Source: Hyphomicrobiaceae bacterium (GTDB taxonomy: Bacteria > Pseudomonadota > Alphaproteobacteria > Rhizobiales > Hyphomicrobiaceae). Taken from it: 64,000 bases of DNA. The stretch is taken from NCBI GenBank assembly GCA_020442165.1, contig JAGRKV010000051.1, positions 558,001 through 622,000 on the forward strand. Direction: 5' to 3'. This document shows, piece after piece, positions 35,554-44,868 of the stretch (its first letter is position 1; every line of letters begins with the position of its first letter). Below the pieces are notes generated by a model that saw only the letters and a program-made list of their open reading frames with translations, ran no database searches and was not told the DNA's origin. A program made the position numbers and the translations under genes.

Positions 35554-37131
35554 TTACTCGGCTGGTTGCAGACCAGAATGGCCGTGCTGTTCGTGGTGGT
35601 AGCGGCCGGTGTGCAGGGCGCTTGGCCCCAGCCTTGCGAACTTGAACATCAGGTAGAGCTCGATCGCGAGCAGGATCGAATAGAAGATCAGGTAGCCCGC
35701 CATTGAGAAGATGAGGTCCGCCGTCGTCAGCGCCGAAGTGGCGAGGAAGGTGGGTAGCACTTCGCCGATGGCCCACGGCTGGCGCCCGAACTCGGCGACG
35801 AACCAGCCAAGTTCGATTGCAATCCACGGCATCGGTATCGACCAGACGAGCAGGCGCAACAACCACCTCTGCTGGTCGAAATTCTTGCGCGCCAGTAGAT
35901 AGAACGTGGCCGCAAAATAGATGAGCATGATGAAGCCAAGCGCCACCATGATGCGGAAGCTGAAGAACAGGTAGGGCACGGTCGGGATGCTGTCTTTCGC
36001 CGCCTGCTTGATCTGTGCCTCGCTGGCCTTGGTTGGATCCTCGATGTATCGCTTCAGCAGCAGGCCGAAGCCGAGGTCCTTCACATGCTGTTCGAAGACT
36101 TGCCGCACGGCTTCGGTCTTGTCGCCCGCGCGCAGTTTTTGCAGATTCTCATAGGCGATCATGCCGGAGCGGATTCGTGTTTCGTGCCGGTCGATCAACT
36201 CGCTGATTCCGATCACCGGCGTATTGATAGATCGGGTGGCTATGAGCCCCATGACCCAAGGGATACGGATGGCACCGTGTGTCTCCATGGCCTCGGTATC
36301 GGGGAAGCCGAACACGGTGAACGCGGCGGGTGGCTTTTCGGTGTGCCACTCCGCTTCGATTGCCGCCAATTTGACCTTCTGTACGTCGCCCAGCTCGTAG
36401 CCACTCTCGTCGCCCAGCACGATTACCGACAACGCCGAGGCAAGACCGAAGCCGGCGGCAATGGCAGCCGAGCGCTTGGCGAAGGCGAGGTCGCGTCCCT
36501 TGAGGACATACCAGGCTGAAATGCCCAGAACGAACATGGAGGCGCATACATAGCCTGCGGCTACGGTGTGGATGAACTTGACCTGCGCAACCGGATTGAA
36601 AACCACCTCCCAGAAGCTCGTCATCTCCATTCGCATGGTCTCGGCGGAGAACTCGGACCCGACCGGGTTCTGCATCCAGCCGTTGGCGATGAGGATCCAA
36701 AGTGCCGAAAGATTGGTTCCCAATGCGGTGAAGAACGTCACGGCCAGATGCTGGCGGGGCGTTAATCTGTCCCAGCCCAGGATCATGAGGCCGACGAACG
36801 TGCTCTCCAGGAAGAAGGCCATCAGCCCTTCGATCGCCAGGGGGGCGCCGAAGACGTCGCCGACATAGTGGGAGTAGTAGGCCCAGTTGGTTCCGAATTG
36901 GAACTCCATGGTAAGGCCCGTGGTGACGCCTAACGCGAAGTTTATGGCGAACAGCTTGCCCCAAAAGCGCGCCATGTCCTTGTAGATCGGTTTGCCCGTC
37001 ATCACGAAGACGGCTTCCATAATCACCAGGATCCAGCTGAGACCGAGGGTCAGCGGCACGAACAGGAAATGGTACATGGCGACGGAGGCGAATTGCCAGC
37101 GCGACAGTTCCACGAAGGTCGGATCGTACAT
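35554..37131 (-). CDS. cydA: Cytochrome bd ubiquinol oxidase subunit I
   Basis: A 525-residue subunit carrying hemes b558, b595 and d. Early residues WQFASVAMYHFLFVPLTLGL contain the His ligand of heme b595. The segment KFIHTVAAGYVCASMFVLGI holds the second His, and the quinol-side motif GRQPWAIGEVLP is intact near residue 450. The length is like the E. coli long-Q-loop form (522). The enzyme oxidises ubiquinol and reduces oxygen with high affinity without pumping protons. The start ATG at 37131 is the first gene of the operon; a 450-base leader separates it from an FNR/FixK-type box at 37582-37595. Confidence 0.95.
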   Translation of the reverse strand: MYDPTFVELSRWQFASVAMYHFLFVPLTLGLSWILVIMEAVFVMTGKPIYKDMARFWGKLFAINFALGVTTGLTMEFQFGTNWAYYSHYVGDVFGAPLAIEGLMAFFLESTFVGLMILGWDRLTPRQHLAVTFFTALGTNLSALWILIANGWMQNPVGSEFSAETMRMEMTSFWEVVFNPVAQVKFIHTVAAGYVCASMFVLGISAWYVLKGRDLAFAKRSAAIAAGFGLASALSVIVLGDESGYELGDVQKVKLAAIEAEWHTEKPPAAFTVFGFPDTEAMETHGAIRIPWVMGLIATRSINTPVIGISELIDRHETRIRSGMIAYENLQKLRAGDKTEAVRQVFEQHVKDLGFGLLLKRYIEDPTKASEAQIKQAAKDSIPTVPYLFFSFRIMVALGFIMLIYFAATFYLLARKNFDQQRWLLRLLVWSIPMPWIAIELGWFVAEFGRQPWAIGEVLPTFLATSALTTADLIFSMAGYLIFYSILLAIELYLMFKFARLGPSALHTGRYHHEQHGHSGLQPAE

Positions 37132-37756
37132 TTTGAGTTCGTCCGGTCAGAAGGTTTGCGGGCTTGCGGATCTGGTAAGGAGATCGCAGGTGGGACGATT
37201 GCCGTCACGCGAGCGATGTGGCGGCGGGTGGGATGGTGCGGAGCGGACTGTGGAGCCGGTCGGGTGCGAAGTGGACCTCGGCTTGTGGGACACATCTGGC
37301 AAGCAAAGGGCCGCGCTCATCCTGCAGTCTTGAGGCAGGCTCGCCGCAGCACAGCGCCCCTCCTTCGACTGGGGACCACGGCTCCCTACCGCAAGCCTAG
37401 TTGATCGCATGGGACCGATCCCGTGCTGTTTCGTTTCCTCGATTGGGGTTGCCGCGGACACTTCTTGCCGTTGTCCTCGGGTCTTGCCGATGTTCTCGCC
37501 AACGTGGGGGCGGCTGAACCCGGCCAAACATGCGAATAGGCGCATATTGCAATGTTTGTTGAACCGACTATCGCCTTCCACTTGATTTAGGTCAATTGAG
37601 AAATTTCCAACGTGGCTGCGCTTCTGGCACAGAGAATTCGTCTGTGCCTCGCTCAGGTTCGCGTGCCGCCGCCGGGCTTTTGTTGCGGCGCAAGAATTTG
37701 GCGATGAGCAGAAATCACGATGCGCTGTGTGAGTGTGGGCAGAAGCCGCACTCGGC
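37132..37756. other. Long leader and control region of the cyd operon
   Basis: About 625 bases between hemF and cydA. The only clear signal is an FNR/FixK-type box near its distal end. If it activates from about -41, the transcript would carry a leader of roughly 400 bases. The leader is GC-rich with a small stem ATGCG/CGCAT near 37530-37545. The open frame at 37147-37581 has no binding site or recognisable domain. Confidence 0.45.
37582..37595. promoter_or_regulatory. FNR/FixK-type anaerobox
   Basis: TTGATTTAGGTCAA: half-sites TTGAT and GTCAA with a four-base spacer, one base off the consensus TTGATNNNNATCAA. It lies upstream of cydA and downstream of the hemF stop, so low-oxygen activation of the bd oxidase operon is the natural reading. 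A CAATAT on the minus strand near 37543-37548 could be the -10 element. Confidence 0.6.
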
Positions 37757-38668
37757 TCACGGCCATCTCACCAGCGGCGGCATGGATGAGAGGATGCTCT
37801 CGACGTTGCCTCCGGTTTTCAGGCCGAAGGTGGTGCCGCGGTCATAAAGCAGGTTGAACTCGACATAGCGGCCGCGGCGTATCAACTGCTCATCGCGATG
37901 GGCTTCGGTCCAGTCTGTGTCGAAGTTGTTGCGCACGATCCTGGGATAGACGTCGAGGAAGGCGCGGCCGACGTCCTGGGTAAAGGCCAAAGCGGTGTCG
38001 AACCCGCCATCGGAGGCCTCTGGGCTGAGATAGTCGTAGAAGATGCCGCCGATACCGCGCATCTCCTTGCGGTGCGGCAAGTAGAAATATTCATCGCACC
38101 ACTTTTTGTAGCGGTCGTAGTCAGCGATTTTGTGCGGCGTGCAGGCTGCCTTCATCGCCTGGTGAAAAGTGATCGTGTCGGGGTCTTCCTGCGTGCGGCG
38201 CTTGGCGAGCACCGGCGTCAGGTCGGCTCCGCCGCCGAACCACCATTTGTTCGTGACGACCATGCGCGTGTTCATGTGCACAGCGGGCACGTTTGGATTT
38301 TGCATGTGGGCGATGAGCGAGATTCCCGATGCCCAGAAGCGCGGGTCTTCCTCGGCGCCGGGGATCTGTTTGCGGAACTCAGGCGCAAATTCGCCGTGGA
38401 CGGTTGAGGTGTGGACGCCGACCTTCTCGAAGACGCGCCCGCCCATCATGCTCATGGTGCCGCCGCCACCGGGCGCGCCGGTTGCATCGGTGCGTTCCCA
38501 TGGCGTGCGCTTGAAGCGACCGGGTGGGCGCAGGGAAAATTGGACGCCTGCCGGCAGATCATCCTCCAGCTTCTCGAAGGCGCGGCAGATGTCGTCGCGC
38601 AGGCTCTCGAACCAGGCGCGTGCGCGCGCTTTCATGTCTTCGAGTTCGGCTTCGGGCGGCAGCGGCAT
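37757..38668 (-). CDS. hemF: Oxygen-dependent coproporphyrinogen III oxidase
   Basis: A 303-residue enzyme converting coproporphyrinogen III to protoporphyrinogen IX with O2 in heme synthesis. Conserved segments: [57 protein letters not shown] and the C-terminal [20 protein letters not shown]. The length is typical (about 300). The ATG at 38668 ([20 protein letters not shown]) is preferred over an upstream start at 38773, as it fits the family N-terminus and has GAGG upstream. Proximity to cyd and pet genes links heme supply with cytochrome genes. Confidence 0.95.
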   Translation of the reverse strand: MPLPPEAELEDMKARARAWFESLRDDICRAFEKLEDDLPAGVQFSLRPPGRFKRTPWERTDATGAPGGGGTMSMMGGRVFEKVGVHTSTVHGEFAPEFRKQIPGAEEDPRFWASGISLIAHMQNPNVPAVHMNTRMVVTNKWWFGGGADLTPVLAKRRTQEDPDTITFHQAMKAACTPHKIADYDRYKKWCDEYFYLPHRKEMRGIGGIFYDYLSPEASDGGFDTALAFTQDVGRAFLDVYPRIVRNNFDTDWTEAHRDEQLIRRGRYVEFNLLYDRGTTFGLKTGGNVESILSSMPPLVRWP

Positions 38669-38933
38669 TGCATGACCTCGGCTTGGTGGCGTTCGGACGG
38701 ATGACGGTTCCGTGATCGGTGCGCCACGGTTTCGACGTGGTGGACCCTTATCGCGGCAGGCAGAAACGGGCAACGCCTGCGTCAGTCCGCATGGACGCGG
38801 GCTGGATCGAACGCATTCGCGTCCTGCAGCGACGGAACGGGTGTTAGCCTGGCGTCTTGTGTCCTATCTAGAGTTGGACGAGGTCCTACGGCCATGTTGC
38901 CGTGCGGGGGCCGATTTGTGTTTGGCAAAGGTT

Positions 38934-40802
38934 ATGATCGCAAAGTTTTTCGATTGGCTGGAGAGGCTGGGAACTCCGTTCCCCGAAATCGTGCCGGAGA
39001 TGCCTCCAGGGCGGTTCTGGCCGTTCATCCGGCATTACATGCGCCCGTTCTGGCCGCTGCTGGCGGTATCGTCACTGCTTGCTGCCACGATCGCGCTGAT
39101 CGAGGTTTCGCTGTTCGCTTTCATGGGTCGGCTCGTCGACTGGCTGAATGCGGCTGATCGCGCGACCTTCTGGTCGGAGCGTGGGCCGTTTCTTCTGGTC
39201 ATGGCCGCCGTCGTGCTGGTGTTGTTGCCAGCGATGAAGCTCATCTATGAGGCGGTGATCCACCAGGGATTGATGGGCAATTTTGCCATGCGCACGCGGT
39301 GGATGGCGCATCGCTATGTGCTGCGGCAGTCGCTGGCCTTCTTCCAGAACGATTTCGCCGGACGCATCTCGGCCAAGGTGATGCAGACGTCGGTTGCCGT
39401 GCGCGAAGTGGTGATGAAAATCGCCGAAGTGCTGGTTTACGTGTCGGTCTATTTCCTGGGCGCGGTGGCTGTGTTCGCATCGACCGACCTCAGGTTGTCA
39501 GCGCCGATGATCGCGTGGCTTGCGGCTTACATCGCCGTATTGCGCTATTTCATCCCGAAGCTGGGACGGATCTCGGCGGAGCAGGCGGATGCCCGTTCGG
39601 TCATGGCCGGGCGCGTGGTAGACAGCTACACCAACATCCAGACGGTGAAGATGTTCGCGCATGCTGACCGTGAGGATGCCTATGCGCGCGATTCCATGGC
39701 GACCTTCCTTGAGACGGTCTACCGGCAGATGCGGCTGGTGACGTGGCTGACGTTCTCGCTCAATACGCTTAACGCGATGCTGCTTGCGAGTGTCGCGGGC
39801 CTTTCGGTCTGGCTTTGGTCGCAGGATGCGGTGACGGCTGGCGCGATTGCGCTCTCCATTGGCCTTGTTCTCAGAATGCAGGGCATGGCGCACTGGATCA
39901 TGTGGGAAGTGGCGGGCTTGTTCGAGAATGTCGGCGTCGTTCAGGACGGCATCGAGAGCATCTCGCGCGAGCGCGCGGTGACGGATGCGCCTGGCGCCAA
40001 GCCACTGCAGGTTCCGCGCGGCGAAATCCGCTACGAGGGAATTCACTTCAACTACGGCAAGGATCTCGGCCTTTCGGGAGGCCAGGGTGTGATCGACAAC
40101 CTGTCGCTGACCATCAGGCCGGGCGAGAAGGTTGGCCTCGTTGGCCGCTCGGGCGCCGGCAAGTCGACACTCGTGTCGGTGCTGCTGCGGTTCTACGATC
40201 TTGAAGAGGGGCGGATCCTGGTCGACGGTCAGGACATCGCCAATGTGACGCAGGATTCGTTGCGGGCGGCGATCGGCATGGTCACGCAGGATACCTCGCT
40301 GTTGCACCGTTCGGTGATGGACAACATCGTCTACGGGCGGCCTGAGGCGACCGCCGAACAGGCCATTGCCGCCGCCAAGCGCGCGCACGCTCACGAATTC
40401 GTAGGTGGTCTCACCGATCTCAGGGGCCGGAAGGGTTATGACGCGCATGTCGGCGAACGTGGCGTGAAGTTGTCGGGCGGCCAGCGGCAGCGCATTGCCA
40501 TCGCGCGCGTGCTGCTGAAGGACGCGCCGATCCTCATTCTTGACGAGGCGACGAGCGCGCTCGACTCGGAGGTGGAGGCTGCCATCCAGGAGCAGCTGAT
40601 GAACCTGATGCAGGGCAAGACGGTGATTGCCATCGCCCACCGCCTGTCGACGATTGCGGCGATGGACCGGCTCGTCATCATGGATGCAGGGCGGATCGTT
40701 GAAGAGGGTACGCACACCGAGTTGCTGCGCCGGGGCGGGCTTTATGCGGACCTGTGGGCGCGCCAGTCCGGTGGGTTCCTTGCCAGCGAGGCGGCGGAGT
40801 AG
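38934..40802 (+). CDS. ABC exporter, fused permease and ATPase
   Basis: A 622-residue half-exporter. Six membrane helices occupy about residues 35-340 and the ATPase domain about 375-610, with GRSGAGKSTLVSVLLRFYDL (Walker A), KLSGGQRQRIAIARVLL (signature), PILILDEATSALD (Walker B) and the switch His in IAIAHRLST. It should act as a homodimer exporting lipid, drug or peptide. The motif DTSLLHRSVMDNIVYGRP is typical of the MsbA/multidrug group found beside petABC in Rhizobiales. I chose ATG 38934 (MIAKFFDWLERLGTPFPEIV); the frame is open to 38712 but the extra 74 residues look non-coding. Substrate unknown. Confidence 0.88.
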   Translation: MIAKFFDWLERLGTPFPEIVPEMPPGRFWPFIRHYMRPFWPLLAVSSLLAATIALIEVSLFAFMGRLVDWLNAADRATFWSERGPFLLVMAAVVLVLLPAMKLIYEAVIHQGLMGNFAMRTRWMAHRYVLRQSLAFFQNDFAGRISAKVMQTSVAVREVVMKIAEVLVYVSVYFLGAVAVFASTDLRLSAPMIAWLAAYIAVLRYFIPKLGRISAEQADARSVMAGRVVDSYTNIQTVKMFAHADREDAYARDSMATFLETVYRQMRLVTWLTFSLNTLNAMLLASVAGLSVWLWSQDAVTAGAIALSIGLVLRMQGMAHWIMWEVAGLFENVGVVQDGIESISRERAVTDAPGAKPLQVPRGEIRYEGIHFNYGKDLGLSGGQGVIDNLSLTIRPGEKVGLVGRSGAGKSTLVSVLLRFYDLEEGRILVDGQDIANVTQDSLRAAIGMVTQDTSLLHRSVMDNIVYGRPEATAEQAIAAAKRAHAHEFVGGLTDLRGRKGYDAHVGERGVKLSGGQRQRIAIARVLLKDAPILILDEATSALDSEVEAAIQEQLMNLMQGKTVIAIAHRLSTIAAMDRLVIMDAGRIVEEGTHTELLRRGGLYADLWARQSGGFLASEAAE

Positions 40803-40833
40803 AGGTAGCGATATGCGGCTAACCTGCTTATCC

Positions 40834-41394
40834 CTACTCAGTAGTGCTGATGCGCTTGGGTGTTTCGGGTTCCAACACGATCTTTGCAATCGGGTAGCGC
40901 CAATCGTTCTTGGAATTGTCGGACATGGCATCGATTGCGGCGACGGCAACGACACCCAGTAAACCGGCAGACGCGCCGTTGGCGTATCGTGAGTTGCGGG
41001 TGATATCCATTGGCGCCACAGTAATCATGCTTTTCTTGTAGCCTGGCATCTCACACGATACGGCGAGAGTGCTCGATTGGCCGCGGTATAGTGGCACGCG
41101 GACCCTGGCTGGCGTGGTCATGGTCGCGGAGTATTCGGCAGCCGACAGCGAGCAGTTTGCTCCGCGAACTTCGGTGTCGCCCTGGTCCTGTTTGTAGACG
41201 TAGCTGCGGACTTCGACGAGTTGATCGCCGGCGAATTCGGGTGCGGTGGTGTTGCCGGCGTTGCGGTGCTGGGCGTAGACATCAATGCCGGTTGCGCCAT
41301 TTTGCGGCTTGATCGGCGTAATGCTGCCAACTTCGAGCGGCTTGGCGCATCCTGCCAGTGTCAGGACGAGGACGGTGGCCAACAAGCGGAGCAT
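40834..41394 (-). CDS. Putative outer-membrane lipoprotein of unknown function
   Basis: A 186-residue protein beginning MLRLLATVLVLTLAGCAKPL: a short hydrophobic signal ending in the lipobox LAGC, so Cys16 would be lipidated. The residue after the Cys is Ala, with no retention Asp. The mature part is hydrophilic, with two more cysteines (GANCSLSA and VSCEMPGY) that might form a disulfide, and a Gly/Ala-rich hydrophobic stretch GASAGLLGVVAVAAIDAM near the end. The ATG at 41394 has GGAG nine bases upstream. Family not recognised. It is convergent with the ABC exporter gene. Confidence 0.65.
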   Translation of the reverse strand: MLRLLATVLVLTLAGCAKPLEVGSITPIKPQNGATGIDVYAQHRNAGNTTAPEFAGDQLVEVRSYVYKQDQGDTEVRGANCSLSAAEYSATMTTPARVRVPLYRGQSSTLAVSCEMPGYKKSMITVAPMDITRNSRYANGASAGLLGVVAVAAIDAMSDNSKNDWRYPIAKIVLEPETPKRISTTE

Positions 41395-41646
41395 TTGCGG
41401 ATCTCCCATTTGCACAAGTCGGCAAACGGATATTCCGGGCACCGGGAGGGATACAAGGCGGCGGGGGAACAACGGTGTTGGTTGTCGAACTTATGTGTAG
41501 ATGTTGTGTTACACGGGCAACGATCGGGCGTTGAGCAAAGCGGCAAATAATGAGGTGGGTTGCGGCAATGACTTAGATGCCGCATCCGGGAAATCTCGGT
41601 GTGAACGACAGCCAATGTAAGCCACACATGGCGCTGGCGTCTGATG

Positions 41647-42087
41647 TCACTTTTTCTCCCTGGTGAGATCGGCGCAGCCCGCCGTCGCCTCTTCGCCCGG
41701 CTCGACGTAACACGCCGCGATATGGTCCGGTCCGATGATGCGTCCGTGATTGTAGCCCTTGGAATCAGAAGCGACCCAGGTGAAGGACGTGTTGTCGGGG
41801 TAGATGACGCCGAAGAAGTCCTTGCGGCCGTCCGCATAGACGAAATGACCACGGAAACGGCGGTCGGTCTGCTCGGTTATCTGAATGGTTTTCTTCCAGG
41901 TCTTCAGTCCCTTCTTGTCGGAAATCGTATTGTTGTCGCCGACCCAGGTGCCGATGAGGCTGGGGATGGCGCTATCCGCGCGCGCTGGCGCGGCTGCATA
42001 GACTGAAGCGAAAGTGCCGATGAGCCCAGCTGCCGCCAAAGCCGCGGCAACGCGGGCGGCGGAGTTTCGTTGATTCCTGGCTTTCAT
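41647..42087 (-). CDS. Secreted protein of unknown function
   Basis: A 146-residue protein with a signal peptide: basic start MKARNQRNSAARVAAALAAAG, hydrophobic core and a predicted cleavage after APARA. The mature 108 residues begin DSAIPSLIGTWVGDNNTISD and have the look of a small beta-barrel (GTWVGDN, RFRGHFVYADG, DFFGVIYPDN). Two cysteines (AACYVEPG and AGCADL) could pair in the periplasm. I do not recognise the family by name. Monocistronic, between the lipoprotein gene and trmL; 247 bases separate it from the previous start. Confidence 0.7.
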   Translation of the reverse strand: MKARNQRNSAARVAAALAAAGLIGTFASVYAAAPARADSAIPSLIGTWVGDNNTISDKKGLKTWKKTIQITEQTDRRFRGHFVYADGRKDFFGVIYPDNTSFTWVASDSKGYNHGRIIGPDHIAACYVEPGEEATAGCADLTREKK

Positions 42088-42211
42088 GTCTCTGCGCCTT
42101 TCCAGCTGGCTGAGCCTGCCTGTCGTGACCGAATGCTACCTGCGTGCCTTGGCTCATGGGCCTGCGGAGCGAGTATGACCCTGGCACACCAGGGCTTCAA
42201 AGGTTCTAGCA

Positions 42212-42703
42212 TCACGCTTTCGTTCCCGGCAGCGTTGTGACGCCCGCCGCAGGGTAGCTGTCAGTCTGGCGCAAGGCTTCTCCCAGCACCATGGCAGCAG
42301 CGGTCGCAATGTTGAGGGAGCGCAGGCCGGGGCGCATGGGGATTTTGATGCGAATATCGGCTGCAGCATGCACATCCTCGGGCACGCCGGCGCTCTCGCG
42401 CCCCAGAAGGAGAATGTCGCCGGGTCGGAAGGCCAAATCCGTATGGGGTGTGCTGGCTTGGGTGGTCAGCAGCACAATACGGACCTGGCGGAGGCGTCTG
42501 GCATGGTCGAAATCGGCAAACGAGAGGTGACGCGAGAGGTCGGCGTGCGCCAGATAGTCCAGCCCCGCTCTTTTCAGAGCCCGATCAGTCATGTCGAAGC
42601 CAGTGGGGCCGATGATGTCGACGGGAACACCCAGGCATGCAGCCATTCTCAGGATGGTCCCGGCGTTCTGTGGGATATCAGGCTGATATAGAGCAAGGCG
42701 CAC
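42212..42703 (-). CDS. trmL: tRNA (cytidine/uridine-34-2'-O)-methyltransferase
   Basis: A 163-residue SPOUT-class methyltransferase that methylates the wobble ribose of tRNA-Leu isoacceptors using SAM. Motifs seen: the N-terminal ALYQPDIPQNAGTILRMAAC, LLGRESAGVPEDVHAAAD and the C-terminal knot segment IPMRPGLRSLNIATAAAMVL. The start is GTG at 42703, supported by GGAGAA six bases upstream and by the family N-terminus; the frame upstream to 42748 is not conserved in style. It is divergent from petA. Confidence 0.93.
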   Translation of the reverse strand: MRLALYQPDIPQNAGTILRMAACLGVPVDIIGPTGFDMTDRALKRAGLDYLAHADLSRHLSFADFDHARRLRQVRIVLLTTQASTPHTDLAFRPGDILLLGRESAGVPEDVHAAADIRIKIPMRPGLRSLNIATAAAMVLGEALRQTDSYPAAGVTTLPGTKA

Positions 42704-42732
42704 GAGACTTCTCCACAAATGGCTTGGACAAC

Positions 42733-42748
42733 TTGGCCAATGCGCCAA
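42733..42748. promoter_or_regulatory. Inverted repeat in the trmL-petA gap
   Basis: TTGGC-CAATGC-GCCAA in the 259-base divergent gap, about 215 bases before petA. It may be an operator, but no regulator can be named. Confidence 0.2.
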
Positions 42749-42962
42749 ATTGCCCTAAGCCTTCACCTTTCGCAGCCTTGAGACGGGCTGCAAAGGATGC
42801 CAAAAGAGGCCGTGGCAAAACGCCCCGAGGGGGGGCATTCGCCGGACAAGACATTCTTCTCGGGTTCGTGTCGCAGAAGACAGGACCGGCCACGCATCAG
42901 GCCGGCATGCTCTGAAGGCGGCGCTGCTTTCGCAATCTCTATCGTCCATTCAGGAGGCACGA

Positions 42963-43535
42963 GTGTCCTCTCACGCCGAAGAGTCCAATCGCAGGGACTT
43001 CCTCGTCATCGCCGCCAACGCCTTTGCCGGCGTCGGTGCAGCAGTCACGCTGTGGCCATTCATCCAGCAGATGAATCCTGACAAGAGCGCGCTGGCGCTC
43101 GCCTCGACCGAGGTCGATCTTTCACCGGTCAAGGAAGGCCAGGCCATTACTGTCATGTGGCGGGGTAAGCCGGTTTTCATCCGCAACCGTACCGCCGATG
43201 AGGTCAAGTCGGCTCAGGACGTGCCGGTGAAGGAATTGCCGGACGACGTTGCACGCAACGAGAATCTGGCTGCAGATGCACCCGCGACCGACCAGAACCG
43301 GACGGCCAAGGGCCATGAAAATTGGCTCGTCGTGATCGGCATCTGCACGCATCTGGGTTGCATTCCCAAGGGCCAGGCGCTGGGCGATGCGAAGGGTGAC
43401 TACGGCGGCTGGTTCTGCCCGTGCCACGGATCGCACTACGATACGGCCGCACGCATCCGCAAAGGTCCGGCGCCGCGCAATCTCGATGTCCCGCCCTTCG
43501 CCTTCATCTCCGACACCAAGATCAAGATCGGCTAA
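42963..43535 (+). CDS. petA: Ubiquinol-cytochrome c reductase Rieske iron-sulfur subunit
   Basis: A 190-residue protein. The twin-arginine-type signal anchor reads SNRRDFLVIAANAFAGVG, with one membrane span. The Rieske domain holds both cluster motifs, CTHLGCIPKGQ and FCPCHGSHYD, and a Pro loop region near the end (GPAPRNLDVPPFAF). It takes electrons from ubiquinol at the Qo site and passes them to cytochrome c1. The start codon is GTG, supported by AGGAGG six bases before it. First gene of the petABC operon; petB follows after 15 bases. Confidence 0.96.
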   Translation: MSSHAEESNRRDFLVIAANAFAGVGAAVTLWPFIQQMNPDKSALALASTEVDLSPVKEGQAITVMWRGKPVFIRNRTADEVKSAQDVPVKELPDDVARNENLAADAPATDQNRTAKGHENWLVVIGICTHLGCIPKGQALGDAKGDYGGWFCPCHGSHYDTAARIRKGPAPRNLDVPPFAFISDTKIKIG

Positions 43536-43550
43536 GAGGTTTCGAGCGCC

Positions 43551-44837
43551 ATGTCTTCACACGAATCGAACTACAAGCCGACCTCGCGTTTCGGCAAATG
43601 GCTGGACGATCGCCTCCCCGTCGGCCGGCTCATGCACGGCCAGTTCGTCGACTTTCCGACGCCGCGCAACCTCAATTACTGGTGGACGTTCGGCGGCATC
43701 CTGACGTTCTGCCTCGTCGCGCAGCTCGTGACCGGCATCGTGCTGGCGATGCACTATCAGCCGAGCGCCGCGGAAGCCTTCAACTCGGTCGATCACATCC
43801 GCCGCGACGTCAACTACGGCTGGATGATCCAGGCGATGCACGCCACCGGGTCGTCGATGTTCTTTCTTGCCGCCTACATCCATTTGTTCCGCGGCCTCTA
43901 CTACGGCTCCTACAAGGCGCCGCGCGAGATCCTCTGGATTCTCGGCGTGTTCATCATTCTGGCAATGATGGCAACGGCGTTCATGGGTTACTCGCTGCCC
44001 TGGGGGCAGATGAGCTTCTGGGCCGTCACCGTCATCACCAACCTGTTCTCGTCGCTCGATAGCATCATTCCGGGTGTCGGCACGGCGATCGTGCAGTGGC
44101 TGTGGGGTGGCTACTCGGTGTCGGGCTCGACGCTCAATCGCTTCTTTGCGCTCCACTACCTGCTGCCGTTCGTCATCGTTGGCCTGGTAGCGCTGCACAT
44201 CTGGGCGCTGCATGTTGTCGGTCAGAACAACCCGGCGGGTCTCGACATCAAGACCAAGTCCGACTCGGTTCCGATGTATCCCTATGCCGTGGCCAAGGAT
44301 GCGGTCGGCCTGTTCGCGTTCCTGCTTGTCTTTGCATGGTTCGTGTTCTTCCTGCCCGACTACCTGGGCCATGCGGACAACTTCATCGAAGCCAACCCGC
44401 TGGTCACACCGCCGCACATCGTGCCGGAGTGGTACTTCCTGCCCTATTACGCGATCCTGCGCGCCGTTCCCTCCAAGCTTGGCGGCGTCATCTTGATGTT
44501 TGCCTCGATCGCGATCCTGGCTTTCGCGCCCTGGCTTGATACGGCGCGCGTGCGTTCGTCGAAGTACCGGCCGATCTACAAGTGGTTCTTCTGGCTGTTC
44601 GTATTCACCTGCCTGGCGCTGGGCTATCTCGGTGCGAAGCCGGCTGAGGGCAGCTACGTCGCCTGGGCGCGTGTGTTCACCGCCTACTACTTCCTGCACT
44701 TCATCGTCGTGATGCCGATCTTGGGTCTTATCGAGACGCCGAAGAAACTTCCCGGTTCCATCACTGAGGACGTGCTGGGGCCCGGTGCCGGAAAGGGTGC
44801 AACCGCCGGGGCGGCGGCGGCGCCCGAAACACGATAA
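43551..44837 (+). CDS. petB: Cytochrome b of the bc1 complex
   Basis: A 428-residue membrane protein with eight helices and the two heme b sites. His pairs are seen in [20 protein letters not shown] and [22 protein letters not shown]. The Qo-site motif [16 protein letters not shown] (the PEWY loop) is intact. It carries the full mitochondrial-type cytochrome b with both N- and C-terminal domains in one chain, as in other alphaproteobacteria. The Pro/Ala-rich last 20 residues are an ordinary extension. It lies between petA and petC with 15 and 31 bases of spacing. Confidence 0.97.
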   Translation: MSSHESNYKPTSRFGKWLDDRLPVGRLMHGQFVDFPTPRNLNYWWTFGGILTFCLVAQLVTGIVLAMHYQPSAAEAFNSVDHIRRDVNYGWMIQAMHATGSSMFFLAAYIHLFRGLYYGSYKAPREILWILGVFIILAMMATAFMGYSLPWGQMSFWAVTVITNLFSSLDSIIPGVGTAIVQWLWGGYSVSGSTLNRFFALHYLLPFVIVGLVALHIWALHVVGQNNPAGLDIKTKSDSVPMYPYAVAKDAVGLFAFLLVFAWFVFFLPDYLGHADNFIEANPLVTPPHIVPEWYFLPYYAILRAVPSKLGGVILMFASIAILAFAPWLDTARVRSSKYRPIYKWFFWLFVFTCLALGYLGAKPAEGSYVAWARVFTAYYFLHFIVVMPILGLIETPKKLPGSITEDVLGPGAGKGATAGAAAAPETR

Positions 44838-44868
44838 GCGCTGGCGACCAGTCGAAGGAAACGACTCT

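Noticed and set aside
37147..37581. 144-residue minus-strand frame in the cydA leader
   Set aside because: Starts with GTG without a binding site just inside the anaerobox region; Pro/Ser/Arg-rich with no domain.
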